A stretch of DNA of 64,000 nt from Caulobacter sp. BK020. GTDB taxonomy: Bacteria > Pseudomonadota > Alphaproteobacteria > Caulobacterales > Caulobacteraceae. The stretch covers positions 42,729 through 106,728 of the forward strand of contig NZ_SLZL01000017.1 in assembly GCF_004342605.1 (NCBI RefSeq), read 5' to 3'. Position numbers and translations under genes: made by a program. Numbering within the stretch: the stretch's first letter is position 1; each line of letters opens with the position of its first letter. Positions 16,678 to 24,401 of the stretch are shown here, piece by piece. The notes beneath the pieces were generated by a model. It saw only the letters and a program-made list of their open reading frames with translations, did not search any database and had not been told where the DNA came from.

Positions 16678-17686
16678 GGCCGGCGGCGCCCTGGCCCCGG
16701 GAAGACCCGACGTATGGCTGGCCCGGGCGATGTGCGCCCACCAGTTCTTCGATCCCGGCGCGGCGCGCGGCGCGGCCGGGTGGGCGGCGGCGCGGCTCTA
16801 CGCCCGATCGGCGGCCCCTTTCGTCTCGGCCGGCGCCCTGGTCGAGCGCAGCGGCGGCGGCTTCTCCATCTGGTGGTGGGATCGCGATCAGGTCGAGCCG
16901 GTCCTCGCCGAACAGTTCGGCCAACCGTCGCCCGCCGTGGCGCCGGAACGCTTCCAGCCGCCGGGGAACGGCGCCTGGCGCATGCTGCGGCTGGACGACG
17001 GCTTCGAGGCCCAGTTCTGGCGCGACGGCGGCCTGGTCGGCTCATCGTGGCGGCGCACGCCGTTCGCCCGGGCGGACTGGCAAGCCTTCACGCGCGTCCA
17101 GCCCGCCGCCGCCGATGCGCCCGCCGATCCGCCGGCCGCCGTCGTCGGCGTTCGCGCGCCGTTTCCCCGACGAAGCGCCGGCGGGCCAGCCCTGTCGCCC
17201 GACCAGTTGCTGCGCGCCGCGCCGGCCGCCGCGGCCCTGCTGCTGTTGACGGCCGCCGCCTTCTGGCTCGGCCAGGGCCTCAAGCTGCGGCTCGAGGCCC
17301 GCGACCTGGCCCGCGTCGCCGCCGCCGAGCGGCTGTCGGCGCCGCCGGCCGCCGCCGGCGCCGACATCGCGGCCCGGCGGCTGGCGGCCTTTTCCGCCCT
17401 GTCCAACCGCCCCAATCCCGTGACGGCGCTGAACGTGGCGACCCGGATTCTGCGGCTGTACGGCGTCGGGATCGAGGCGGTCGACGCCCAGGACGACCGG
17501 ATGGACCTGACCCTGCCCTATTCGGCCCTGAACGGCGTCGACCGGATCGCTCGCGACATGGAGGCCAGCGGCGTATTCACCGACGTCCGCCCCCTCACCA
17601 ACGCCGCCGACCGCACCATCCGCCTGCGCATGCGCCTGACCGGACGGCCGGACCCCGCCCAGGCGTCGCTCAATCCAGACGGATGA
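16610..17686 (+). CDS. gspL: GspL-like type II secretion assembly-platform protein
   Basis: 358 residues. A cytoplasmic part (about 1-195) is followed by one membrane helix (about 205-222) and a periplasmic ferredoxin-like domain (about 240-350). This topology is that of GspL, which links the GspE ATPase to the inner-membrane platform with GspM. Sequence conservation is weak, so the name rests on topology and on following gspK. The ATG at 16610 lies inside gspK (68-base overlap). The end overlaps the convergent gspH by 17 bases. Confidence 0.65.
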   Translation: MRLSFLTPRQVLLTPDGRFETVEAGGALAPGRPDVWLARAMCAHQFFDPGAARGAAGWAAARLYARSAAPFVSAGALVERSGGGFSIWWWDRDQVEPVLAEQFGQPSPAVAPERFQPPGNGAWRMLRLDDGFEAQFWRDGGLVGSSWRRTPFARADWQAFTRVQPAAADAPADPPAAVVGVRAPFPRRSAGGPALSPDQLLRAAPAAAALLLLTAAAFWLGQGLKLRLEARDLARVAAAERLSAPPAAAGADIAARRLAAFSALSNRPNPVTALNVATRILRLYGVGIEAVDAQDDRMDLTLPYSALNGVDRIARDMEASGVFTDVRPLTNAADRTIRLRMRLTGRPDPAQASLNPDG

Positions 17687-18095
17687 ACCGGCACGGCCCC
17701 TCGCCCGGCGCCAGCCGCATCACCCGCCGACCCGCCTTGAGGATCTCGACCTCGTCCGCCTGGCAGGCGCCGCCATCGCTGATCCGCACCGGCCGCCGCA
17801 GGCGGTAGGTCCATTGGGCGCGGAGGGCCAGAGCCCGTCCCAGGGGATCGCGCCCCGCCGCCGCCGCGTCGTCGTACAACACCATGGGCGTCTGTTCGGC
17901 ATAGGCCTGGCGGCGCAGGTCCAGCACCCGTCGCTGGAAATCGAAGAACACGGCGTGAGCGGTCATCCGGTCGATCATCAGCGTGGCCCTGGGCATGACC
18001 AGCGCCGCCGCCAGAGCCATGATCGCCAGCACCACCAGCATCTCGAGCACGGAATAGCCCGCCCGCGGCCGCAGGTCGGGGAGCCTAGAGCACAT
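17670..18095 (-). CDS. gspH: type II secretion minor pseudopilin GspH
   Basis: 141 residues from the ATG at 18095. A leader ending at G13 is followed by YSVLEMLVVLAIMALAAALV with Glu at +5. The C-terminal domain is compact and short, as in GspH. It is probably co-transcribed with gspG upstream. The start codon lies inside a palindrome of the dispersed repeat at 18085-18190, and there is no good ribosome-binding site. The frame stays open upstream to an ATG at 18221 inside gspG, which would give an implausibly long leader. Confidence 0.75.
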   Translation of the reverse strand: MCSRLPDLRPRAGYSVLEMLVVLAIMALAAALVMPRATLMIDRMTAHAVFFDFQRRVLDLRRQAYAEQTPMVLYDDAAAAGRDPLGRALALRAQWTYRLRRPVRISDGGACQADEVEILKAGRRVMRLAPGEGPCRFIRLD

Positions 18096-18190
18096 CGCGC
18101 GATGCCGGAATCGCACGATCTGCTCTAGCCTTTTGTTTTCGCGTCGCCTTTGTGGAAAACCGGCGTCCACTTTTCCACGCGCGGCTCTAG
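18085..18190. repeat. dispersed palindromic element between gspG and gspH
   Basis: CTAGAGCA (18085-18092) pairs with TGCTCTAG (18121-18128), with an inner palindrome CATCGCGCGATG at 18093-18104. A second half ends in CTCTAG at 18185-18190. The layout resembles dispersed intergenic elements that I recall from Caulobacter-type genomes; only one copy is present here. Its right end supplies the TAG stop of gspG (18187-18189), and its left palindrome supplies the ATG of gspH (18093-18095). Confidence 0.6.
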
Positions 18191-18648
18191 ACGCCGGCCT
18201 GGTTCTGGATGTCGGCCGCATTGCCGGTTCCGCCCGTCTTGCCGTCCGACCCCAGGCTGATCACCCTGGCCGGGTGCTGATCATCGACCGGCGCCTGGTA
18301 GACATAGGGATGACCCCAAGGATCCAACGGCAGACCGCCGCTGAGATAGGGCCCCGACCATCCGGCCACCGCCCCGCGATCGGCCTTGACCAGCAGATCC
18401 AGCCCCTCGGCCGGGGTGGGATCGCGGCCGAGATCCAGCCGCATGGTCGCCAGGGCGGTTTCCAGGGCGCGGACCTGAACCCGCGCGGTCGTCACCTTGG
18501 AGCGGTCAAGCTGGGCGAACAGTCTGGGCCCCACCAGGGCCGCGATCAGCGCAATGATCGTCAGGACGATCAGAATCTCCAGCAGGCTGTATCCGGACTT
18601 GGCGTCGGGCGCACCGCGCCGCCGAGACTTCCGCTTTATCGTCGTCAA
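18187..18648 (-). CDS. gspG: type II secretion major pseudopilin GspG
   Basis: 153 residues. Cleavage after G19, then YSLLEILIVLTIIALIAALV with Glu24 at +5. The C-terminal calcium-site region LGSDGKTGGTGNAADI and the PLDPWGHPYVY segment are diagnostic of GspG, the main pseudopilus subunit. The start is TTG at 18648, preceded by an AAGGGGGT-like site. It is transcribed divergently from gspM across 116 bases. The stop codon falls within the repeat element downstream. Confidence 0.93.
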   Translation of the reverse strand: MTTIKRKSRRRGAPDAKSGYSLLEILIVLTIIALIAALVGPRLFAQLDRSKVTTARVQVRALETALATMRLDLGRDPTPAEGLDLLVKADRGAVAGWSGPYLSGGLPLDPWGHPYVYQAPVDDQHPARVISLGSDGKTGGTGNAADIQNQAGV

Positions 18649-18764
18649 GTCCGCACCCCCTTCCCTGGTCTTCCAGCCGCCTTGCGCGTCCGCGCAATTC
18701 CGGCTCGCCCGCGGGCTCGGAAGGACTATACATTCACCCGGCTATTCTAGCGGGAGATTGGCGT

Positions 18765-19388
18765 TTGGGGGCAGGGGGCAAAATCGCGACGCCGACCGAT
18801 TTTCCCGGCGCGAACCTGTCCGCCCGCGTCCGCGCCGGCGTCTGGACCGCCTGGGTGCGCCTGACCCCCCGCGAACGGCGGCTGGCCATGCTGGCGGCCT
18901 TGCTGGCCCTGGCGGTGGCGGCCTTCTCGGCCTTGGGCTGGAGCCAGGACCAGCGCGAACGCTACGCCGCGGCGCAGGCCGACCTGATGCTGGCCCGCCA
19001 GCTGCGCCACGCCGCCCGGGGAGGCCTCGATCGGGTCCAGCGCGTCCAGCTGGCGTCGGTGTCCGACTGGAGCACCCGCGATCGCAACATCTGGCTGGCG
19101 CGGATCCGGCTTGAGCAGGCCGTCGCCCAGGCCGCCGCCCAGGCCGGAGCCCCCGATCCCGAGATCCAGGTCGCCGAGGACCTGGAGGGCGATTCGGCCC
19201 TCCCCCTGGTCCGCGCCGAGGTCAGCGGGCCCTATGTCGCCGGCTCCTTCGCCGCCCTGCTGCGCAACCTGGCCGACGACCCGCACGCGATGGTGGTCCA
19301 GCGACTGGAGATCGGCGACACCGAGACGGCCCGCTACCGGCTGTCGCTGCTGTTCCCCGTCGATATCGGGGCGGAGCAGCCCTCATGA
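18765..19388 (+). CDS. gspM: type II secretion GspM-like protein
   Basis: About 207 residues. A cytoplasmic N-terminus (WVRLTPRERRLAML) leads into a membrane helix (about 40-58), a coiled coil, and a periplasmic ferredoxin-like domain. This is the GspM layout; GspM pairs with GspL in the inner-membrane platform. The start is uncertain: TTG at 18765 is used here, with no strong ribosome-binding site. It overlaps the next gene by ATGA, showing translational coupling. Confidence 0.75.
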   Translation: MGAGGKIATPTDFPGANLSARVRAGVWTAWVRLTPRERRLAMLAALLALAVAAFSALGWSQDQRERYAAAQADLMLARQLRHAARGGLDRVQRVQLASVSDWSTRDRNIWLARIRLEQAVAQAAAQAGAPDPEIQVAEDLEGDSALPLVRAEVSGPYVAGSFAALLRNLADDPHAMVVQRLEIGDTETARYRLSLLFPVDIGAEQPS

Positions 19389-19924
19389 CCAGCCCCGCCG
19401 CGCTCGCCCTGGTTTTCGCCGTCCTGACCGCCTTCCTGGTGGGCTACCGCGCGCCCGGCGCTCCGGTCGAGCCGCTGGGCCTGAGCCGGTATCCCCATGC
19501 CGCCGCCTCCCGCCTGCTGATTCGTCCCAACGAAATCACGCTGGCGGCCCTGGACGATTTCCAGGTCGACCTTGTCCCGCACGGGACCGTCGGACCCGAT
19601 CTCGATCCGGTCGCAGCGCAGGGCGACCCGCTTCCGCCGTCCGAGACCGCGATCGCGCCACCGCCGCCGCCGCCGCCCGACATCGCGCTCGTCTTCCGCC
19701 AGCGGCTGACCGCGATCGTCGACCAGGGGCCGGCGGGGCTGGCCGCCCTGGTCCTCGATCCGTCGCAGGAGGCGCGGGCGACGCGACTGGTGCGTCCCGG
19801 CGACATTTTCGAGGGCCGTTGGCGGCTGGAGGCGCTGACCTCGAGCGAGGCCGTCCTGCGGGATGGACGCCGGACACGGCGCGTGGCCTTCTACGGCGCG
19901 GCAGGGAGCACGGCGGAGCTTTGA
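19385..19924 (+). CDS. gspC: GspC-like type II secretion protein
   Basis: 179 residues. An N-terminal membrane anchor (about 5-22) and a proline-rich linker (PPPPPPP near 90-97) precede a small domain RPGDIFEGRWRLEALTSSEAVLRDG that looks like the homology region of GspC. GspC connects the inner-membrane platform to the secretin GspD. No PDZ domain is present, so this is the short form. The ATG overlaps the gspM stop (ATGA), and gspD starts at its own stop. Confidence 0.68.
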   Translation: MTSPAALALVFAVLTAFLVGYRAPGAPVEPLGLSRYPHAAASRLLIRPNEITLAALDDFQVDLVPHGTVGPDLDPVAAQGDPLPPSETAIAPPPPPPPDIALVFRQRLTAIVDQGPAGLAALVLDPSQEARATRLVRPGDIFEGRWRLEALTSSEAVLRDGRRTRRVAFYGAAGSTAEL

Positions 19925-22113
19925 ACATCTTGTCGTTCACGACGACCGGAAAGGCGGCCCGGAGGTTGGGCGTCGCGGCGGTCTCGGCGCTGCTGGCGTC
20001 CTGCGCCTCCTACGGATCGATGAGGACGGTGCTGCAGGGTGACGCCGCCCGCCAGGCGGCGGAGGGCGGCGGGACGCCTGTCGCCGCGCCGCGCGGCCTG
20101 ACCTTGCCGCTTTCCACCGAGGCCGCGGCCGGCGCCGCCCCGGCGGCCGGAGCGGTGACGGACGAGGCCCTGGCCAGCCTGGTGTCGCCCGGAACGATCA
20201 ATGTCTCGCTGCCGCCCCAGCCCCTGCCGCAACTGATCAACACCGCGTTCGGCGACCTGCTGGGCCTGCCCTTCGTGATGGCGCCGGAGGTTGCGAGCCG
20301 GACCGACATCGTCACCCTGCGCGGCGCGCCGGGCATGACCCGCCGCGACTTCTTCCGCCTGACCGAGTCGGCGCTGAAGACCTACGGCGTGCGGCTGGAC
20401 CTGCGCCAGGGCGTGGTCAACGCCCTGCCCGTGGTTGGGACGGGGTCGCCCGCCGTGGCCCTGCGCGCGCGCTCCATGCCCGAAACGCCGGAATCGGCCC
20501 GGCCGGTCACGCAGTTCGTGCCGGTGCGATCGATCGCCGTCGATGCGCTGACGACCCTGACCCAGGCGGTTCTGCCCGAGGCCCGGCGCGTGCAGTTCAC
20601 CACCGATCCGGCCGCCAACACGGTGACCCTGAACGGCGGCGCGCGCGACGTGGCGGCCGTTCAGGAAACCCTGCGCCAGCTCGACCAACCGCGTTTCGCC
20701 GGCGTCGGCGTGTTCCGCGTCGAGCCCGTCTATTGGTCGGCCGAGAGCCTGGCGCGATCGCTGTCGGACAGCCTGGAAGGCGAGGGCTTCGCCGCTGGCG
20801 CCGAGGCCCCCGGCGCGCCTCGCTCGATGCTGGTGGCGCCGTTCGGCGGGGCCAACACGGTCCTGGTCTTCGCGCGCGATCCGGCCGTGCTGGAGCGGGC
20901 CCGGGTCTGGGCCGCCAAGCTGGACCAGCCCACGGCGGTCGGCGACCGCCCGTCGACCTTCATCTACCAGGTCCGCAACACCGACGCCCAGTCGCTGGCG
21001 GCCATGGTGGGAACCAGCGGCGCCGGGCCCGTCGCCCCCCTTAACCCCTCCCCGCCCGGCGCGCCGGGCGCGTCGCCGGCCTTGACCTCGGCCCTGAACA
21101 ACGCCGGGCCGCCCGGCGCCGCCCTGCTGGCCGGCAGCGGAGGGGGCGCGGCGTTCATGAACGGCCGGATCATCGTCGATCAGGGCGGCAACCGCATCCT
21201 GTTCACCGGCCAAGCCGACGAATTCACCCAGCTCCGCGGCCTGCTGGCCAGCCTGGACACGCCCGCCCGCGAGGTGCTGGTCGAGGTGACCATCGCCGAG
21301 GTGACGCTGACGGACGAGACCCGCCTGGGACTGGAATGGTTCTTCACCCACTCCGGCTCGAACGGGACCACCAGCGGCGGCACCCTGGGCAATCTGGGCC
21401 TGTCGACCGGCGGCCTGAGCCTGACGTTCAACGGCACGGACGTGCGCGCGGCGTTCAACGCCTTCGCCTCGAACAACAAGGTCAACATCCTGTCGCGGCC
21501 CCGGCTGGTCGCCCGCAGCGGCGGCGAGGCGCGAATCCAGGTCGGCACCGACGTGCCGATCATCACCTCGCGCGCCAACAGCTCCACCCAGACCGGCGGC
21601 AGCACCGACATCCTGCAGACCATCCAGTACCGCCAGACCGGCGTGATCCTGCAGATCCGGCCGATCGTCTATGGCGACGACCGGGTCGACCTGGAGATCA
21701 GCCAGGAGGTTTCCAGCCAGCAGGCCAACCCCAACGCCGCGATCGGCAGCCCGCTGATCCTGAACCGCAACATCACCACCCAGCTGTCGCTGGCCGAAGG
21801 GGCCACGGCGGTGCTGGGCGGCCTGATCGACGACAGCTACACCAAGGGCAACACTGGCGTGCCGTTCCTCAAGGACATTCCGGTGCTGGGCTCGGCGTTC
21901 CGCGCCGACACCCTGAACGGCGGCAAGACCGAGCTGGTCATGCTGGTCACGCCCTACATCCTGCGCGACTCCGACGAGATGAACCGCTGGGCCGGCCGCT
22001 ACGGCGGCGAGATGGACGCGGCCTTCCGGGTGGGACGCGGCTGGTCCTACACCCTCACCCCGTTCAAGGCAGGCCTGGACCTGTCGAAGGCGCGTCCGGA
22101 CCTGGGGCGCTGA
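19921..22113 (+). CDS. gspD: type II secretion secretin GspD
   Basis: About 730 residues. The N0 domain begins near TINVSLPPQPLPQLI. N1-N3 modules follow with a Gly/Ala/Pro-rich insert, then the C-terminal secretin domain with VLVEVTIAEVTL and VPFLKDIPVLGSAF. It forms the outer-membrane channel. The start is TTG at 19921 overlapping the gspC stop (TTGA); a TTG at 19930 is possible. The signal sequence ends LLASCAS, a lipobox, so the secretin may be lipidated. The last 50 bases overlap the convergent gspI. Confidence 0.93.
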   Translation: MNILSFTTTGKAARRLGVAAVSALLASCASYGSMRTVLQGDAARQAAEGGGTPVAAPRGLTLPLSTEAAAGAAPAAGAVTDEALASLVSPGTINVSLPPQPLPQLINTAFGDLLGLPFVMAPEVASRTDIVTLRGAPGMTRRDFFRLTESALKTYGVRLDLRQGVVNALPVVGTGSPAVALRARSMPETPESARPVTQFVPVRSIAVDALTTLTQAVLPEARRVQFTTDPAANTVTLNGGARDVAAVQETLRQLDQPRFAGVGVFRVEPVYWSAESLARSLSDSLEGEGFAAGAEAPGAPRSMLVAPFGGANTVLVFARDPAVLERARVWAAKLDQPTAVGDRPSTFIYQVRNTDAQSLAAMVGTSGAGPVAPLNPSPPGAPGASPALTSALNNAGPPGAALLAGSGGGAAFMNGRIIVDQGGNRILFTGQADEFTQLRGLLASLDTPAREVLVEVTIAEVTLTDETRLGLEWFFTHSGSNGTTSGGTLGNLGLSTGGLSLTFNGTDVRAAFNAFASNNKVNILSRPRLVARSGGEARIQVGTDVPIITSRANSSTQTGGSTDILQTIQYRQTGVILQIRPIVYGDDRVDLEISQEVSSQQANPNAAIGSPLILNRNITTQLSLAEGATAVLGGLIDDSYTKGNTGVPFLKDIPVLGSAFRADTLNGGKTELVMLVTPYILRDSDEMNRWAGRYGGEMDAAFRVGRGWSYTLTPFKAGLDLSKARPDLGR

Positions 22114-22519
22114 CGGCCCGCCAGCCCAGGCGATCCAGCTGGAAGGCGTCGATCACCTGGCCGCGGGCGGTCTCGATCCGGACGTCGAGCCGCCAGAGGC
22201 GCATTTCGTAGGATCCTCGCCCCGTCGGATAGTCGAGATTGGGCCTTGCAGGCGTGATGGGCGTCGCGGTCCAGCGCACCCGGCGACCGCCGCTCAGCGG
22301 CAACGCCCCGGCCGGCCGTTCGGTGGGGTTGACCTCGCGCAGCAGGACCAGGGCGTTCCGCCGGCGGTCGGCCGCGGCCATGGCCTGCTCATAGCGGGCC
22401 TGGTCGTGGGACAGCTGGCGCTGCAGCTCGAAGATCGCCATCAGCACCAGGGCGGCCACGATCAGGGCGACCAGCGCCTCCACGAGGCTGAAGCCGATCT
22501 TGCCGGGTCGGGCGCTCAT
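22064..22519 (-). CDS. gspI: type II secretion minor pseudopilin GspI
   Basis: 151 residues. Cleavage after G9, then FSLVEALVALIVAALVLMAIF with Glu at +5. It is short, with a compact C-terminal domain. I assign GspI because G, H, J and K are accounted for elsewhere; a second J-like protein is the main alternative. The ATG at 22519 overlaps the stop of the prepilin peptidase gene. Its 3' end overlaps the convergent gspD by 50 bases, which is unusual for coding ends. Confidence 0.72.
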   Translation of the reverse strand: MSARPGKIGFSLVEALVALIVAALVLMAIFELQRQLSHDQARYEQAMAAADRRRNALVLLREVNPTERPAGALPLSGGRRVRWTATPITPARPNLDYPTGRGSYEMRLWRLDVRIETARGQVIDAFQLDRLGWRAVSAPGPDAPSTGPGLP

Positions 22520-23187
22520 GGCCGCGGCGCGCCCACCAGCAGCACGGCCAGGGCCGGCAGGGCGGCGGCCGCGGCCAGGGGCACGACGATGGGCCCGTCG
22601 CTCTCGACCGCCTGGCGAGCATCGCGAACGCGGCTGCGGATCAGGCCCCAGGCCAGGCCCAGCACGGCGCCGGCCACGATGATCCACAGCACGCCCTCAG
22701 GCCCGGCCAGGGCGCCCAGGGCGGCCATCAGCTTGACGTCGCCCAGGCCCAGGCCCTCGACGCCGCGCGCCCGCCGAAAGGCCCAGCGCACGGCCCACAG
22801 CAGCCCGCCGCCGACCACCGCGCCCGCCAGGCCCAGCGGCCAGGGCGACGCCAGCGGCCCGACCAGGGCCAGCAGCAGCAGGCCGACGACATGCAGGTCC
22901 GCCACCACCAGGGCCTTGACGTCCAGAACCAGCACCGCGGTCAGCACCACGCCGCAGACCGCCAGGGCCGCGACCGTCGCGCCGTCGAGGCCGGCGGCCG
23001 TTTCGGTCAGGCCCCACCACACCGCCAGCCCCACGGCGAAGGCCGTACCGGCCAGCCGCCAGCCGTCGCCTCGGGTCCAGCCGCCGTCGAGCGCCTGGCG
23101 CATCAGACGGCCGGGACCCAGGCCGGCGACCGTCGCCGCGAACAGCAGGGCGCCCACGGAAAGCCCGGCTTCGAGGCCGGGGCTCAA
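22516..23187 (-). CDS. A24-family prepilin peptidase (GspO-like)
   Basis: 223 residues with 6-7 membrane helices. The second catalytic aspartate lies in the family motif GLGLGDVKLMAALGA (about 145-160). The first is in VLVLDVKALVVADL. The N-terminal methyltransferase region of PilD/GspO, with its ESFLNV-like and CxxC motifs, is missing, as in short TadV/CpaA-type peptidases. It should cleave the pseudopilin leaders encoded nearby. The start is TTG overlapping the gspF stop (TTGA). Confidence 0.85.
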   Translation of the reverse strand: MSPGLEAGLSVGALLFAATVAGLGPGRLMRQALDGGWTRGDGWRLAGTAFAVGLAVWWGLTETAAGLDGATVAALAVCGVVLTAVLVLDVKALVVADLHVVGLLLLALVGPLASPWPLGLAGAVVGGGLLWAVRWAFRRARGVEGLGLGDVKLMAALGALAGPEGVLWIIVAGAVLGLAWGLIRSRVRDARQAVESDGPIVVPLAAAAALPALAVLLVGAPRP

Positions 23188-24401
23188 TAGACGGTCTCGT
23201 AGACGCTGGCCAAGGCCATGACCAAGGCCAGGGCCACCATTCCGACGACGCCGGCGATCGCCGCCACGGCCAGGGGCTCGATCAGGGCGGTGATCCGCTT
23301 GACGTCGTCCCTCAGCCGCTCGTCGTGGGCGTCGGCCATGTAGCCGAACATGGCCGGCAGGCTTCCCGACCGCTGGCCGGCCCGCACCAGGCTCAGGTCC
23401 ATGGCCGTGAGGCGGGTGTGGCGTCGCAGGGCGGCGTCCAGCGACTGGCCGGCGCGCAGGTCGTCCTCCGCCTTCTCCAGCCCCTGGGCGAAGGGGCCGG
23501 CTGGCGCGCCGGCCCGGGCCAGGGCGGCGGCCGGCAGCAGGGCGACGCCGTTTCCGAGAGCAAGGCCCAGCAGCCGCGCCCAGAGGCTGATCTCCCGCGC
23601 CTTCAGCACCCCGCCGATCAACGGCGCGCCGCGCGCGGCCCGATACAGCATCGCCCGCCCCTCCGGTCGGGCGGCCGTCAGCACGGCGGCGACCGCCAGC
23701 AGGGCCAGTCCCACGCCCAGCAGCGCCAGATGGGCGTTGACGAAGGCGCCGACCGCCAGCACGGCCTTCGAGATCCAGGGCGTTCCCGGCCGATCCGGTC
23801 CGATCATCACCGCGAAGCGGGGCACGATCTCGACGAAGATGAACGTCACCGCCGCCGCGCCCGCGAAGGCCAGGAAGGCGGGATAGGTCAGGGCGTTGAC
23901 GACGTCCCGGCGCAGACGGTCTTCATAGGCCATCTGGTCGGCGGCGTCGGCCAGCACCTCCGCGCCGCGCCCCGACGCCTCGCCGACCCGCACCATGGCG
24001 TAGACATAGCCCGGAAAGCCCGGCGCATGGGCGGCCAGGCTGTCGGCGAACGGCTCGCCCTGCCTGAGGGCCTGGCCCACCGCCGCGAACTGGGCGCGTC
24101 CCCGCGCCGACCGCAGGCCCGCCGCCACGGTCTCCAGCGCCTCCAGCAGCGGCACGCCCGCCCGGCGCATGATCGCCAGCTGGCGCATCACCAGCACGCG
24201 CTCGGCAAGGCGCAGGTCGCGGTCCGCGCCGTCCTGCGCAACGGCCGCGGCCTTCAATTCCGTCACGATGAGGCCGTCGGCGGCCAGCTGTCGCAGGGCG
24301 GCGCCCGGATCCTCGGCGCGGACGACGTCGCTGACCTTCCGCCCCTCGCGGTCCACCGCCTGGTAGCGGAAGGCTTCGCCCGGCGTTTCGGCCGCGCTCA
24401 C
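23184..24401 (-). CDS. gspF: type II secretion inner-membrane platform protein GspF
   Basis: 405 residues with two repeated GspF domains (about 70-195 and 270-395) and three membrane helices. The first domain carries RQLAIMRRAGVPLLEALETVA and the second YMADAHDERLRDDVKRI. GspF anchors the GspE ATPase and the growing pseudopilus. It starts at a GTG overlapping the gspE stop (GTGA) and overlaps the peptidase gene at its own end, so E-F-O-I is one tightly coupled operon. Confidence 0.95.
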   Translation of the reverse strand: MSAAETPGEAFRYQAVDREGRKVSDVVRAEDPGAALRQLAADGLIVTELKAAAVAQDGADRDLRLAERVLVMRQLAIMRRAGVPLLEALETVAAGLRSARGRAQFAAVGQALRQGEPFADSLAAHAPGFPGYVYAMVRVGEASGRGAEVLADAADQMAYEDRLRRDVVNALTYPAFLAFAGAAAVTFIFVEIVPRFAVMIGPDRPGTPWISKAVLAVGAFVNAHLALLGVGLALLAVAAVLTAARPEGRAMLYRAARGAPLIGGVLKAREISLWARLLGLALGNGVALLPAAALARAGAPAGPFAQGLEKAEDDLRAGQSLDAALRRHTRLTAMDLSLVRAGQRSGSLPAMFGYMADAHDERLRDDVKRITALIEPLAVAAIAGVVGMVALALVMALASVYETVY

